Source: Tumebacillus avium
GTDB lineage: Bacteria > Bacillota > Bacilli > Tumebacillales > Tumebacillaceae
Assembly (NCBI RefSeq): GCF_002162355.1
Contig: NZ_CP021434.1
Span: 94,501-158,500, forward strand
DNA: 64,000 nt
Direction: 5' to 3'
In this document: positions 49,348 to 58,507 of the stretch, piece after piece
Layout: each line of letters begins with the position of its first letter
Position numbering within the stretch: position 1 is the stretch's first letter
Notes under the pieces: model-generated
The model's input: only the letters and a program-made list of their open reading frames with translations
The model's database searches: none
What the model was told of the DNA's origin: nothing
Translations under genes and position numbers: made by a program

Positions 49348-51741
49348 TTAGTTGCCGATGATCGGATCAACGGTCGTGGTTGCACTTGCGCCAAACAGCG
49401 GTGCGGTGCTGAAGTAGGCAACTTGGTCGACCGAGTAGCCCCAGCCGGTTACCGAGTAGTCGGTGGTCAGGGTCGAGGAGATCTTGTCGCCGTCGACGAT
49501 CGCCCAGAATGCTGCTTTGGTGCCGCTGTAGGTAAAGATGACGTTGCCGTTTTTGTCTTTGATCGTCACTTTGTCGTAGCCCGATTCCGTTTCAAAACGG
49601 GAGAAGTGCAGAGCTACTTGTTGAGCGCCGGTCTTGGTGTAGGAATGTGCTGCATAGGTGGTGGAGTTGCTGTACGGATGCGGCGTGTTGAACGCCAGCG
49701 TCTCGTAGTACCACTGGCCGGTCGTCGGCGTGCCCGACGTCGGGTAGGTCGCTTTCAGCGCGTAGGCAACCGAGTTGCTCATCGCGCCGTTGTAGCCAAC
49801 CACTTTCACGTAGTAGGTGCCGCTTGCCGTCGAGTTGTAGGAGATCGACTCGTTCGACGTGCCGCTGTTCCAGGACTTCGCCACTTCGGTGCCTGCGGAG
49901 TTGTACAGGTACAGGTCATAGTCGCCCGGCAGGTTGGTCAGGGTTACCGCGATCGTGCCGGTAGCGCCGGTGTTAAACTTGAACCAGTCTTGGTCGGCCG
50001 TCGTGGTGAGCTTGCCGTTGTAGACGGTGCCGGACGTGATCGGGCCGTATGCGGCCGTGCGGGAATCGTTCGGCTCATACGCGTCACCGGTGTTCGGTGC
50101 GCCAACGCCGACAGAGTTCCACGCGTTGTTCACAGCGGTCACTTCTGCAGAGCTTGCGCCAAACAGGTCGGTCGCCGCTTGCACGGTCGCGTTTTTCGCG
50201 TCGATGAACTGCGAGTTGGAGGTCAGGTATTGCGTCAGTGCGCGGTACCAGACTTTGCCTGCGTTGTCGCGGGTGATGCCGCTGGTGGTGACAAAGTTAT
50301 AAAACGCTTTGTTCGGAATGCCGGAGTTGGTGTGCACGCCGCCGTTGTCGCTGGAGGTGTTCACGTATTGATCCATGTGCGACGGATCGCCGTATTGCGA
50401 CGGGTTGGACATCGAGCGCAGCGCGTCGTTGGCAATGCCCGGCGTGTAGATGTCTTCGCCGACCAGCCAGAGGTTGTCCGATTTGTTTTCGATCAGGTTG
50501 CCCAGCACGTCCGACCAGGACTCGTTGAGCGCGCCAGACTGGTAGGAGTAGACGAGGTTTGCCGTGCGTTCGGTCACCCCGTGGGTGATCTCATGGCCAA
50601 CAACGTCCAGCGCTGCGGAGAAGGCGACAAATTCGCTGCCATCGCCGTCGCCGTACACCATCTGCGTGCCGTCCCAGAAAGCGTTGACATAGTTCTGGCC
50701 ATAGTGGACGGTCGATTTCATCGTGCCGCCAACGCCGTCATACGAGTTGCGGTTGTGCTTGTTGTAGTAGTAGTCATAGACCACGCCGGAGTGGTAGTGC
50801 GCGTCCACTGCAGCCGGGTCGGTCCAGTTGTTGTCCGCATCGGTCATCAGCGTGCCCGGGTAGGACGAACCGTAGTTGGCGGTGTACGTTTCGATCTTGC
50901 CGCCGGTCGAGTACATCGGCTTGCTGACATCGCGCATGTAGTAGCCGCCCGAGTAGGAGTCGGTGTTCAGGGAGCGGGTCGCGCCGTTGACGCCTTTGCC
51001 GGTGCCGACTGCGTGAGCATGAGCAGACTTGTTCAGCTTGTCGACCACTTTGCCGGTTTGCGCGTCTACAAACACATCCCAGTACGCCGGCTCTGCGCCT
51101 TCCGTTGTGGAGAGCGTCACCAGGTAGACGAGATGGTATTTGCCGTTTTTCGCTTGATAGAAATACTTGTCGCCTTTGGCGATGCTAAATTGTTGGATGC
51201 CGGAAAGACCGGTGTCAGCTTTGGCAGCGGAGATCGCTTCATCCACGCTGAGCTTTTCTTTCGCTTTCACGTCGGAGCGCTTCACTTCCGGGTCGTAGTA
51301 GCCGTTGATCGAGGAGACCACGCCGTTTTTGTCAGCGTGCACGATCAACTCGTTGCCGAAGACCGGAATGCCTTGGAAGGACTGTTGGAACTTGAACATC
51401 TTGGTGCCAAGCTCATCTTGGGACGAGGTGAGCAGGCTCAGTTCGCCGGCAGCCGAATCCATGTCGAAGAGAGACTTGTTCTCTTCCAGGAACGCCACAG
51501 CGTCATTTGCGTTGCTCAGTTTCTGATCGGACAGCTTGCCGGCCACGAAAGTCGGAACGCCTTTTTTCTCGTTCCAGGTGACCTGCTCAGGCGCGATTTT
51601 GGACAGCGCCTGCACTTGCTTGGCCTTTTTGTCGATCGCATTGTCTTTGCTGACCGGTGTTGCCGAGGCATTGCCTGCAGCCAAGGTCAGTACCATGGTG
51701 GACAGGACGGCGAACGCCGTCACTTTGTTTATCCGGGACAT
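49348..51741 (-). CDS. Secreted M4-family metalloprotease with one PPC domain
   Basis: 797 residues: signal peptide (about 1-28), FTP/PepSY propeptide (about 30-240), catalytic domain with HEITH at about 383-387 and the third zinc ligand in ALNESWSDVLG (about 407), M4 C-terminal domain, one PPC domain opening YEPNDSRTAAYGP (about 550), and a C-terminal CUB-like domain (GQWYYETLAFNTPHPYSN). It is paralogous to the gene downstream over its whole length; the second difference is three extra PPC copies there. It cleaves before hydrophobic residues in extracellular proteins. GAGGGGGG precedes the ATG by about 10 nt, and a good promoter lies upstream. The gene has its own terminator. Confidence 0.93.
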   Translation of the reverse strand: MSRINKVTAFAVLSTMVLTLAAGNASATPVSKDNAIDKKAKQVQALSKIAPEQVTWNEKKGVPTFVAGKLSDQKLSNANDAVAFLEENKSLFDMDSAAGELSLLTSSQDELGTKMFKFQQSFQGIPVFGNELIVHADKNGVVSSINGYYDPEVKRSDVKAKEKLSVDEAISAAKADTGLSGIQQFSIAKGDKYFYQAKNGKYHLVYLVTLSTTEGAEPAYWDVFVDAQTGKVVDKLNKSAHAHAVGTGKGVNGATRSLNTDSYSGGYYMRDVSKPMYSTGGKIETYTANYGSSYPGTLMTDADNNWTDPAAVDAHYHSGVVYDYYYNKHNRNSYDGVGGTMKSTVHYGQNYVNAFWDGTQMVYGDGDGSEFVAFSAALDVVGHEITHGVTERTANLVYSYQSGALNESWSDVLGNLIENKSDNLWLVGEDIYTPGIANDALRSMSNPSQYGDPSHMDQYVNTSSDNGGVHTNSGIPNKAFYNFVTTSGITRDNAGKVWYRALTQYLTSNSQFIDAKNATVQAATDLFGASSAEVTAVNNAWNSVGVGAPNTGDAYEPNDSRTAAYGPITSGTVYNGKLTTTADQDWFKFNTGATGTIAVTLTNLPGDYDLYLYNSAGTEVAKSWNSGTSNESISYNSTASGTYYVKVVGYNGAMSNSVAYALKATYPTSGTPTTGQWYYETLAFNTPHPYSNSTTYAAHSYTKTGAQQVALHFSRFETESGYDKVTIKDKNGNVIFTYSGTKAAFWAIVDGDKISSTLTTDYSVTGWGYSVDQVAYFSTAPLFGASATTTVDPIIGN

Positions 51742-51799
51742 TTAAATGACCCCCCTCTTTTTGTCTGTAGAAATTTAAGAACTATTCTTTCTAGTAAAA

Positions 51800-51828
51800 A
51801 TAATACAACAATTGCGCCACCCTGTAAA
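51800..51828 (-). promoter_or_regulatory. Promoter of the second M4 protease gene
   Basis: TTTACA (51823-51828) and TATTAT (51800-51805) on the minus strand with 17-nt spacing, about 60 nt before the start codon in an AT-rich stretch. Confidence 0.7.
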
Positions 51829-51893
51829 CAGTCAAAGATAAATAGTTACTAAATTAAAACGACAAGATTCGTTACTATTCGTCGAAAAAAAAG

Positions 51894-51921
51894 AAAAGCC
51901 CCTTAAAAGGAAAGGGGCTTT
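51894..51921 (-). terminator. Terminator after fadH
   Basis: AAAGCCCCTT / AAGGGGCTTTT type stem followed by a long T-run (CTTTTTTTT) on the minus strand. Confidence 0.88.
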
Positions 51922-51925
51922 CGGG

Positions 51926-52693
51926 TTAGAACGGCATGCGGTTGAGCCACTGTCCGCCGTCCATCGTGATCGTGTCGCCGTTGATATATTCCGCTTGCGG
52001 CGAGAGCAGGAAGTAGGCGAGGTTGGCGATTTCGTCGACGCGGCCGAGGCGGCCAAGCGGAACCGATTTCAGCGTCGCTTTGTGCATGTCTTCAGACAGG
52101 AACAATTTTTCCGCACCGCCCGTTTCGGCGATCGGGCCCGGCGCGATGGCATTGACGCGGATGCCGTAGCGGCTGCCCCATTCCACAGCCAGCGTCCGGG
52201 TCAGCGACTGCACGCCCGCTTTTGCTGCTGCCGAGTGGGCCACACCGGCGCCTGCTGTCCAGGCGTAGGTGGCAAGCATGTTCAGAATGCTGCCTTGCTG
52301 CCCGTTTTCGATCCACTCCTTGCCGACCGCCTGCGAGCAGTAGAACGTGCCGTTGAGCACGATGTTGATCACCGAGTTCCAGGCATTGATCGACATCTTT
52401 TCGGCCGGGACGATAAAGTTGCCCGCCGCGTTGTTGACGAGAAAATCAATTTTGCCAAAAGCGGCCTTGGTCTCCTCGACCATCTTTTGCACCAGTTCCG
52501 GGTCGCGCACGTCCATCTCAACGGTCAGCACCTGCCCGCCGCCAAGAGAGACGATCTCCCCCTTCGCCGCTTCCAGCTTCTCTTTCGTGCGGCCGGTGAT
52601 GACGACGTTCATGCCTTCTTGCGCGAACTTTTTCGCCATCGCTTTGCCCATGCCGCTGCTGCCGCCTGTGACGATGACCACCTTGTCTTTCAC
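51926..52693 (-). CDS. fadH: 2,4-dienoyl-CoA reductase, SDR family
   Basis: 255 residues with TGGSSGMGKAMA (NADP-binding glycine motif), VNNAAGNF, a YxxxK-like position replaced as usual in this subgroup (HSAAAKAGVQSLTRTLAVEWG) and IAPGPIAETGGAEKL. In B. subtilis FadH is the SDR-type 2,4-dienoyl-CoA reductase acting in degradation of unsaturated fatty acids. Here the gene stands alone between two terminators. The exact acyl-CoA specificity is inferred from family membership only. Confidence 0.85.
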   Translation of the reverse strand: MKDKVVIVTGGSSGMGKAMAKKFAQEGMNVVITGRTKEKLEAAKGEIVSLGGGQVLTVEMDVRDPELVQKMVEETKAAFGKIDFLVNNAAGNFIVPAEKMSINAWNSVINIVLNGTFYCSQAVGKEWIENGQQGSILNMLATYAWTAGAGVAHSAAAKAGVQSLTRTLAVEWGSRYGIRVNAIAPGPIAETGGAEKLFLSEDMHKATLKSVPLGRLGRVDEIANLAYFLLSPQAEYINGDTITMDGGQWLNRMPF

Positions 52694-52749
52694 GGAAATT
52701 CCTCCTTGGGAGCATTCTTTTTATACTGACTAGTTCGACTAAAAAACGC

Positions 52750-52778
52750 AAAAACCTCTCCCGCATCGGGAGAGGTTA
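52750..52778 (-). terminator. Terminator after the FAD oxidoreductase gene
   Basis: AACCTCTCCCGATGCGGGAGAGGTT followed by TTTGCGTTTTTT on the minus strand, beyond the stop at 52810. Confidence 0.85.
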
Positions 52779-52809
52779 TGTTTGGCGCCGCGCAATTATT
52801 TCTCCAATT

Positions 52810-54411
52810 CTATTTATCGAGCCGTGCCGAGACGGTGCGCAGCATGCTCTGCACGTTGGCGATATCGCCCGACGTGAAGTACAGCGGATGCTTCCCGTTG
52901 TTGACCGCATAGGCGGCCGTCACGCCGGCCGCGTCGCCAAGCACGGCGAGGTTGGGCAACACGCGCAGCTCCGACCATGAGTAGGAGGAGACGCCGGTCG
53001 CATAGCCGGGCAGGAGCAGGTTGGCCACGTAGTTGGTCGTGATCGCGTTGTACGGCAGGTAGACCGGATTCGAAGCACCGCCGGTCCAGCCGCCGAGGTC
53101 GGGTCGGAGTTGCAAAGAGACGGCCGAGCCGAGGATCCACTGTCCGGCCGTATTGCGCAGGTCGGTGTATTCATACGCATTGATATCCGGCCAGTAAAAA
53201 CCAAGCCCGATGCGGGTCGCGTAGTTGGCGGTGTCCGTTCCGGTCGTCGGCGAACTGCCCGCGCCAACCGACTCGGTGGCGGCGACTTCGTAGTTGTTGT
53301 TTTCCGTGCCGTTGCCGCGAATCGCCGCGTTGATCGCGTTGTGAATCGTTTCCCGGATGTAAAGGATGTTCCCGACAACCGGGTTGCCGGCAGCATCTTT
53401 GACCAGTTGAATCCCGCCAAAGCCCGGGAACTGGCGCAAAGCGCTAAGAAACTCCGGCGTGTCGCGGATGAAGTTGCGCGCCTGCACCCACGCCGTGTCG
53501 ACATCGCGGTAATCGGTGCGCATGTCGGTCGGGAAACGCCACGAGTTGCGGTCGCGGTCATGCGCCCGTCCGTCGACGTTAAAGACGAGCAGGCAGTTCA
53601 TCCACCATTCGGCAGAGTTGGTGCCGTTTTGCGCCACGTTCATCGACTTGATCAGGTAGCCCTGCGGTCCGTATTTCGCGTTAAATGCCGTCACGACCGG
53701 GTTGTTGGCATAGGTCGAGCCGCCGCCCCAGTAGCCCCAGGTGCCGTCCGCGTCTTTGACAAAATTGCCGTCGGTGACCGGCTGTGACGGCGCGACGCCG
53801 GTCACTTTGAACATCAGGGTCGCCGCCTGCTGACGCCCGCGTCCGGTCGGCCCCTGCTCATCGGTGTCCAGGTACTGTGCCGGCCAGTCGTAGCGGCCGG
53901 TCGTGCCGCCGAAGTTGGCGAGACGGGCGAGGCGCCCTTCGTCAGACGCGTCGATAAAGACCGTGCCGGTGATGTTGTGGGTGATGCCGCCATAGCGCAC
54001 ATATCCGGTCGTCTCATCGCGGTAGATGTTGCGCACCGTCAAGTTGGTGATGCGAAACGGGCTGGTCGCGTAGCTGTAGTTCTCCACGTCGAACGCCCAG
54101 AGGAACTTCACGTTTGGATATTTCGCCAAATCGTTATACATCTGGTTGTGCATCGCATCGGTGTTATAAAACTGTCCGTGCTGCGAGAACCACCAGGCGA
54201 ACGTCCCCTGCGTGGCAAGGCCGTTGGTGTACCCTTTGGTATCCATGTAGTTCTGCCCGCCCGACGTGCCCGTTCCGCCGAGCATCCCCGCCACGTCATT
54301 GACGATGACCAGAATCTGTTTCCCCGGCACAAAATACCCGGCTTTTGCCGCGGCAGCCACTCCGGCAAATGTACCGCCATAGATGACAATATCGTATGTG
54401 TAATCTGCCAA
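52810..54411 (-). CDS. FAD-dependent oxidoreductase (xanthan lyase-type FAD domain)
   Basis: 533 residues. It opens with a dinucleotide-binding segment IVIYGGTFAGVAAAAKAGYFVPG (GxGxxG-like) and contains VFIDASDEGRLARLANFGG and LGDAAGVTAAYAVNNG, the pattern of FAD-dependent oxidoreductases grouped with FAD_oxidored (pfam12831), often mislabelled xanthan lyase. No signal peptide is visible. The C-terminal half contains several G-N/T rich loops typical of outer-domain beta strands. Substrate is unknown, and no neighbouring gene helps. The start near 54411 has AAGGGAAGAGG upstream. Confidence 0.75.
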   Translation of the reverse strand: MADYTYDIVIYGGTFAGVAAAAKAGYFVPGKQILVIVNDVAGMLGGTGTSGGQNYMDTKGYTNGLATQGTFAWWFSQHGQFYNTDAMHNQMYNDLAKYPNVKFLWAFDVENYSYATSPFRITNLTVRNIYRDETTGYVRYGGITHNITGTVFIDASDEGRLARLANFGGTTGRYDWPAQYLDTDEQGPTGRGRQQAATLMFKVTGVAPSQPVTDGNFVKDADGTWGYWGGGSTYANNPVVTAFNAKYGPQGYLIKSMNVAQNGTNSAEWWMNCLLVFNVDGRAHDRDRNSWRFPTDMRTDYRDVDTAWVQARNFIRDTPEFLSALRQFPGFGGIQLVKDAAGNPVVGNILYIRETIHNAINAAIRGNGTENNNYEVAATESVGAGSSPTTGTDTANYATRIGLGFYWPDINAYEYTDLRNTAGQWILGSAVSLQLRPDLGGWTGGASNPVYLPYNAITTNYVANLLLPGYATGVSSYSWSELRVLPNLAVLGDAAGVTAAYAVNNGKHPLYFTSGDIANVQSMLRTVSARLDK

Positions 54412-54499
54412 TCGTCTCGCACCTCTTCCCTTAAACTTATGTCGCTCCTACCTTATTCAGGCTGGGCGCAGGGAAGTGCAAGTCCGCCTTGTCCTTTTT

Positions 54500-55297
54500 T
54501 TACATAGAAGAGAGCAACATGGCGATTCCTCCGCCAAACAGCGAAGCGGCGAGGTTGACCAGATCGTTTGACAGAACCGGCAAGCCGCGATGCAGCGCCG
54601 TTTGCTGCCCGCAATGCTCGCGCCGCTCCGTCTCTTTGCCGCAGACGGTGCACTTGAACATCGCCTGCAAGGTCGCGCCCAGCAGCGAGTCGAACAGCGA
54701 CCCGGCCAGACCCGACACCCCGCCGATCAGCAGCAGTTCCCCGAAGCTCATCGGCTGCCCCGTGACGAAGGTCAGCAGCCAAGCCGAAGCGCCGATAAAC
54801 AGCCCGCCGAAGAGCGAAGCGAGCAGCCCAAGCCCCGACACGCCGCCTGAAGTGCCCGGCGCCACCGGTTTCAAGTTCAGCAAAAAGCGCGGCGGCCGCT
54901 TGCTCAGCCCGCCGACTTCGGTCGCCCAGGTGTCGCTGTTCACCGTCGCCATCACGCCGAGAAACGCCCACCACCACAGCGGATGCGGCCAGACCCAGGC
55001 CAGCAGGCAGAGCAGCACGCCAAGCCCTCCGTTGGCCAAGACCTGTCCGGCATCGCGGCGGCCGGTCTTTTCATAGTTGGCTTCCAGCTCCGCCTTGGCT
55101 TTGCCCTTCCATTTCGTGAGCAAGGTCGAGGACAGGAAAAACAAGATCAGCGTGCCAAACCACGGCAAACTGCCCGCCCCGTACAGCACCGTCCCCACAA
55201 ACACGGCAGCCAATGCGCCGGACAGCGTCAACGATCTTTTTTGATAAGCTAAAAAAGCGATCAGTGCGCTCCCGAAACATCCGAAAATCCAATCCAT
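54500..55297 (-). CDS. DUF92 family membrane protein
   Basis: 265 residues with six to seven predicted helices and the DUF92 signature: LTLSGALAAVFVGTVLYG, SDTWATEVGGLSKRPPRFLL and GGVSGLGLLASLFG, then GSLFDSLLGATLQAMFKCTVCGKETERREHCG, where the cysteines may hold a metal. Family members include plant VTE6 phytyl-phosphate kinase, so a CTP-dependent polyprenol-phosphate kinase is a possible role (inference). The gene is divergent from the plus-strand gene at 55508. Confidence 0.82.
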   Translation of the reverse strand: MDWIFGCFGSALIAFLAYQKRSLTLSGALAAVFVGTVLYGAGSLPWFGTLILFFLSSTLLTKWKGKAKAELEANYEKTGRRDAGQVLANGGLGVLLCLLAWVWPHPLWWWAFLGVMATVNSDTWATEVGGLSKRPPRFLLNLKPVAPGTSGGVSGLGLLASLFGGLFIGASAWLLTFVTGQPMSFGELLLIGGVSGLAGSLFDSLLGATLQAMFKCTVCGKETERREHCGQQTALHRGLPVLSNDLVNLAASLFGGGIAMLLSSM

Positions 55298-55359
55298 TCC
55301 GTACGCTCCTTACAGTCAGATTTGAATCATTATACACTAATTTTATTACCTAAAAAATA

Positions 55360-55388
55360 TTGAAAGAGTGACTTAAATTTGGTAGACT
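55360..55388 (+). promoter_or_regulatory. Candidate promoter for the 103-residue gene
   Basis: TTGAAA at 55360-55365 and TAGACT at 55383-55388 with 17-nt spacing, about 120 nt upstream of the ATG at 55508, within the divergent gap 55298-55507. Confidence 0.5.
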
Positions 55389-55507
55389 ATGTGCTAGAGA
55401 AACCAACCTGTCAGCTGGCGATAATTCGATAATTCTTCGCGAGTAAAGATAACTCTTCCGTAATGTGGAATCCTCAGGTATAGTGGAAGAAAGGGAGGGA
55501 ATGCCTC

Positions 55508-55819
55508 ATGAATTCGAACATCTTGCGCTATGTACAAGAAGCGAAAGAAAACTTTGACCGAACGGTAGACTGCAAACACACCGCTTTTGATGACCTCTAT
55601 CCGTTCATGCTGGAAGACCCAAACTTCTTTTGGTACAAGCGTCATGCAGCCTGGTCGCGCTTGTTGATGACCATCGAGATCGCGGAACGTGAAGGCATGG
55701 AATGGCGCGAGCTGTTCAAACCCCTTCAGCAAGCGATGATCTCCAACAAAGTCTTAAACCGCAAAGTGCTCGACTACTGGCTCGAACCGAGCATCTCAGA
55801 AGTCGTCGAATCCGAATAG
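55508..55819 (+). CDS. Helical protein of unknown function
   Basis: 103 residues, helical, rich in aromatic and acidic residues (DPNFFWYKRHAAWSRLLMTIEIAEREGMEWRELFK region), ending in EVVESE. No membrane helix, no cysteine pair. I do not recognise the family. GGGAGGG lies about 8 nt before the ATG, and both a promoter and a terminator frame the gene, which supports a real transcription unit. It is convergent with the C39-like gene. Confidence 0.65.
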   Translation: MNSNILRYVQEAKENFDRTVDCKHTAFDDLYPFMLEDPNFFWYKRHAAWSRLLMTIEIAEREGMEWRELFKPLQQAMISNKVLNRKVLDYWLEPSISEVVESE

Positions 55820-55834
55820 CCTTATCCCACACAA

Positions 55835-55867
55835 ACAAGCCCGCTTCCACTTCGGAAGCGGGCTTTT
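55835..55867. terminator. Bidirectional terminator between convergent genes
   Basis: AAGCCCGCTTCC-ACTTC-GGAAGCGGGCTTTT; perfect stem, between the 103-residue gene and the C39-like gene. Confidence 0.88.
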
Positions 55868-55874
55868 CGCAGTT

Positions 55875-56471
55875 CTACCCTTTGACCGTCACCGTGACCG
55901 CTTGTTTGCCGAGCAGTTCCCAGCGAGATTCGAACAGATCGCGGGGGTACTGTTCGGTCTGCCCCGTGTCCGGATCGTTGATGAACACATGCTCATCATC
56001 ATACCCGATCATCAGCATGCAGTGCTGCGGCGAGATCCAGCGGATCTCCGTGCCGTCTTCGTCTTGCCAGACGTCCGTCTCGCGCCCTTCGCGCAGCTTG
56101 ATCGTCGCCCAGACGATGACCGGTCGCCCATCGTCCAGAGCGCGGTACACGTCATTCATCGTCCCGCCGCTGAGATCGGCTGCGCGTCCGGGCAGATACT
56201 GTTCCAAAAGCGCTGCGACCGGCCCGTGGAACACGCCGTAGCTCTCCTGCGTAAACGGATCGCCAACAAAGCCTTTGTTCGGATTGCCTCCATACAGCTT
56301 CCCGTCCACCGCATGCGGCAGCGGCACTTTCGGCAAGGCGATGGCGACGTCTGTGTTCTTCACGTCCACCCCGGCCCAGTTCAACAGCATCGTCATCGCC
56401 GTCGCTTCACACCCGGTGGGCAGCACCGGATATTGATAAATCACCGGAATCCCTTTGATCACATTCCCCAT
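55875..56471 (-). CDS. C39-like family (papain-fold) protein
   Basis: 198 residues. GIPVIYQYPVLPTGCEATAM (possible catalytic Cys at about 21) starts the domain; PQHCMLMIGYDDEHVFINDPD (His and a following Asp) lies near 150-170. This is the Peptidase_C39_2 pattern, a cysteine-protease-like fold that may be active or a peptide-binding relative. It has no signal peptide in this reading, so it may act in the cytoplasm or at the spore surface. ATG 56471 has GGGAGAGAG upstream and is preferred to a distant in-frame start. It follows a helical gene of the spoVR block. Confidence 0.75.
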   Translation of the reverse strand: MGNVIKGIPVIYQYPVLPTGCEATAMTMLLNWAGVDVKNTDVAIALPKVPLPHAVDGKLYGGNPNKGFVGDPFTQESYGVFHGPVAALLEQYLPGRAADLSGGTMNDVYRALDDGRPVIVWATIKLREGRETDVWQDEDGTEIRWISPQHCMLMIGYDDEHVFINDPDTGQTEQYPRDLFESRWELLGKQAVTVTVKG

Positions 56472-56502
56472 TTCACTCTCTCCCTTGCAGCCAATCGGGC
56501 GA

Positions 56503-56973
56503 TTAGCAGTACTGCCCGTGCTCGTCGATGCCGATCGGGAAATACGGCAGTTTGGAGACGATGCGGTACAGCGTGTCATGCCGCTCCGCCAGCCAGTCGA
56601 CCGTAAAATCCTTCGGGTTGGCATGCGTCATGCCGTTGAAGAATTCGACTACGTCCTTTGCTGTCAACTGTGCCTCTTCCTGCACCATCGCCGCGTCTTC
56701 GCTGCCTTCTTCCAGTTCCTCTTCGATGTCCATCGCTTCAAACTGAGCGTTCAGCTTGTCGCAGGCGATCCAGTATTTGCGAAACACCGCGATCACGCGC
56801 CCGGCGAATGCAACCGGCTGCCAGGCTTCGGTCATCCATTTTTCCAATTCCTCTTCGCTGGCAAATTCCGCCCGGTTGCGATCCCGAATGCGCTCGCGGC
56901 GCCCTTCCTCATCGGCCACCGCTTGTCCCAGCTCGGTCGTATAGCTTTCAAACAGTTCTCTGTACGGATTCAT
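56503..56973 (-). CDS. Acidic helical protein of unknown function downstream of spoVR
   Basis: 156 residues, rich in Glu and Arg, predicted helical with a low-complexity acidic segment (MDIEEELEEGSEDAAMVQEE). The C-terminal part reads DFTVDWLAERHDTLYRIVSK and ends in EHGQYC. I do not recognise the family. ATG 56973 (NPYRELF) is chosen on GAGGAAGGGG about 9 nt upstream. It sits between spoVR and the C39-like gene on the same strand, so it may be co-expressed in sporulation, though a terminator (57063-57091) lies in the gap. Confidence 0.6.
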   Translation of the reverse strand: MNPYRELFESYTTELGQAVADEEGRRERIRDRNRAEFASEEELEKWMTEAWQPVAFAGRVIAVFRKYWIACDKLNAQFEAMDIEEELEEGSEDAAMVQEEAQLTAKDVVEFFNGMTHANPKDFTVDWLAERHDTLYRIVSKLPYFPIGIDEHGQYC

Positions 56974-57062
56974 ATAAAATAGCCCCTTCCTCAGCAGCAA
57001 AACTCCATCACTTCATCTTTGTCCAATTCTACGCTTTTTATGAAAAACGTGCCAGAGCAAAA

Positions 57063-57091
57063 CAAACGCCCTGCAGGTCAGCAGGGCGTTA
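57063..57091 (-). terminator. Terminator after spoVR
   Basis: ACGCCCTGC-TGACC-TGCAGGGCGT followed by TTGTTTT on the minus strand, about 40 nt past the spoVR stop. Confidence 0.8.
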
Positions 57092-57131
57092 TCTGGTATA
57101 TTTCCATAGCCTCGATCCACCCGGCCCCGCG

Positions 57132-58490
57132 TCATTGAAATCGGCGGTGATTCTTCTTTCCGTCGTGGGTGAAGACCACGCCCCGGCCGTCGAGGACGGT
57201 TTCCAGGTGGACGGTGCGGCCCCAGAGGTTGTGGACGTGGGGCAGCGTTTTTTCGAGATATTTGACATCGAGCTCCGTACCGTCAAAATTGTGCTTGATA
57301 TACAGCTCGCCATTTTTCAGATAATCGCCGTCCTGCACGTTCAGCACCGGGAACCCGCCGTTGACGCGGGAGGCACAGAGCATGTCGCGCACTTTCTCCC
57401 AGTCTTTCTCGACGATCTTCCACTCATTGCCGACCTTTTGGTACAGGTAGAGGTCCATCTCATCACACAGCTCTTTGGTCAGGTAGTTGCGCAGGAACGA
57501 CGAGTCCGACTCAAACTCGCGGATCTCCCACATCGCATCCCGGCCAAATCTTTTCTCAATATCCTCCCACATCTTCAAGCCGACATGGTACGGGTTGAGC
57601 GACGTGCGCGACGGCATGATGACACCGGCGTTCATTTTGGCAAACTCCACCGTTTCCCCTTCATCGAGGTCGAGCTCGCGCATGATCCGCAGATGCCAAT
57701 ACGTCGCCCAGCCTTCGTTCATGATCTTCGTCTCCAACTGCGGCCAGAAATACAGCATCTCCTCGCGCATCACCGTCAAAATGTCGCGCTGCCAGTCTTG
57801 CAGATGTTTGGCATGCTCCATGATAAACAGCATCAGATCCTTCTCCGGCTCGGCGGGAAAACGCGGGGCAGGTTTCGGCTGATCTGCCGTTTTCGGCGCT
57901 CCGATCGCAAAGATGTCCGCATACGGATCGACCCTTTCCTCGCTTTGCGGGGTCGGCGGCGAAGCGTTTTTCTGGCGGATGCTGCGCCCGACCATCGTCG
58001 GGTCGACGTGTTCCTGAATCGCCAGCGCCGAGTCGATAAACTCCTCCACCGCCAGCTTCCCGTGTTCGATCTCATACTGCCGCATCCGTTCTGCCGACGC
58101 TGCCATCGAGTCGACCATGAAGCGCGACGAGTTGCGGAAGCGGGCGTTGTGTTTGAAAAAGTCGCAGTGTCCGAGCACGTGCGCCACGATCAGCTTGTTT
58201 TGCAACAGCGTGTTGCTGTCCAGCAAAAACGCGTAGCACGGGTCGGAGTTGATCACCAGCTCATAGATCTTCGACAGGCCGAAGTCATATTGCATTTTCA
58301 TCCGGTGAAATGCTTTCCCGAAGCTCCAGTGGCTGAAGCGGGTCGGCATCCCGTACGCGCCAAACGTGTAGATGATGTCGCTTGGGCAGATCTCATAGCG
58401 CATGTCGTAAAAATCCAGCCCGAAATCGCGGGCGATCATCGTGACTTCTTCGATCGCGTCTTCCAACTGTTTGATGTCGTCTTTGTTCAC
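57132..58490 (-). CDS. spoVR: SpoVR family protein
   Basis: 452 residues, soluble, with typical SpoVR stretches: [36 protein letters not shown] near the N-terminus, [15 protein letters not shown] [13 protein letters not shown] in the middle, and [16 protein letters not shown] near the end. In B. subtilis SpoVR is needed for normal spore cortex formation; in enterobacteria YcgB. It follows yhbH by 17 nt, as expected for the prkA-yhbH-spoVR unit in spore-formers. Confidence 0.93.
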   Translation of the reverse strand: MNKDDIKQLEDAIEEVTMIARDFGLDFYDMRYEICPSDIIYTFGAYGMPTRFSHWSFGKAFHRMKMQYDFGLSKIYELVINSDPCYAFLLDSNTLLQNKLIVAHVLGHCDFFKHNARFRNSSRFMVDSMAASAERMRQYEIEHGKLAVEEFIDSALAIQEHVDPTMVGRSIRQKNASPPTPQSEERVDPYADIFAIGAPKTADQPKPAPRFPAEPEKDLMLFIMEHAKHLQDWQRDILTVMREEMLYFWPQLETKIMNEGWATYWHLRIMRELDLDEGETVEFAKMNAGVIMPSRTSLNPYHVGLKMWEDIEKRFGRDAMWEIREFESDSSFLRNYLTKELCDEMDLYLYQKVGNEWKIVEKDWEKVRDMLCASRVNGGFPVLNVQDGDYLKNGELYIKHNFDGTELDVKYLEKTLPHVHNLWGRTVHLETVLDGRGVVFTHDGKKNHRRFQ

Positions 58491-58507
58491 CTCTTGCCCC
58501 TCCTTTT

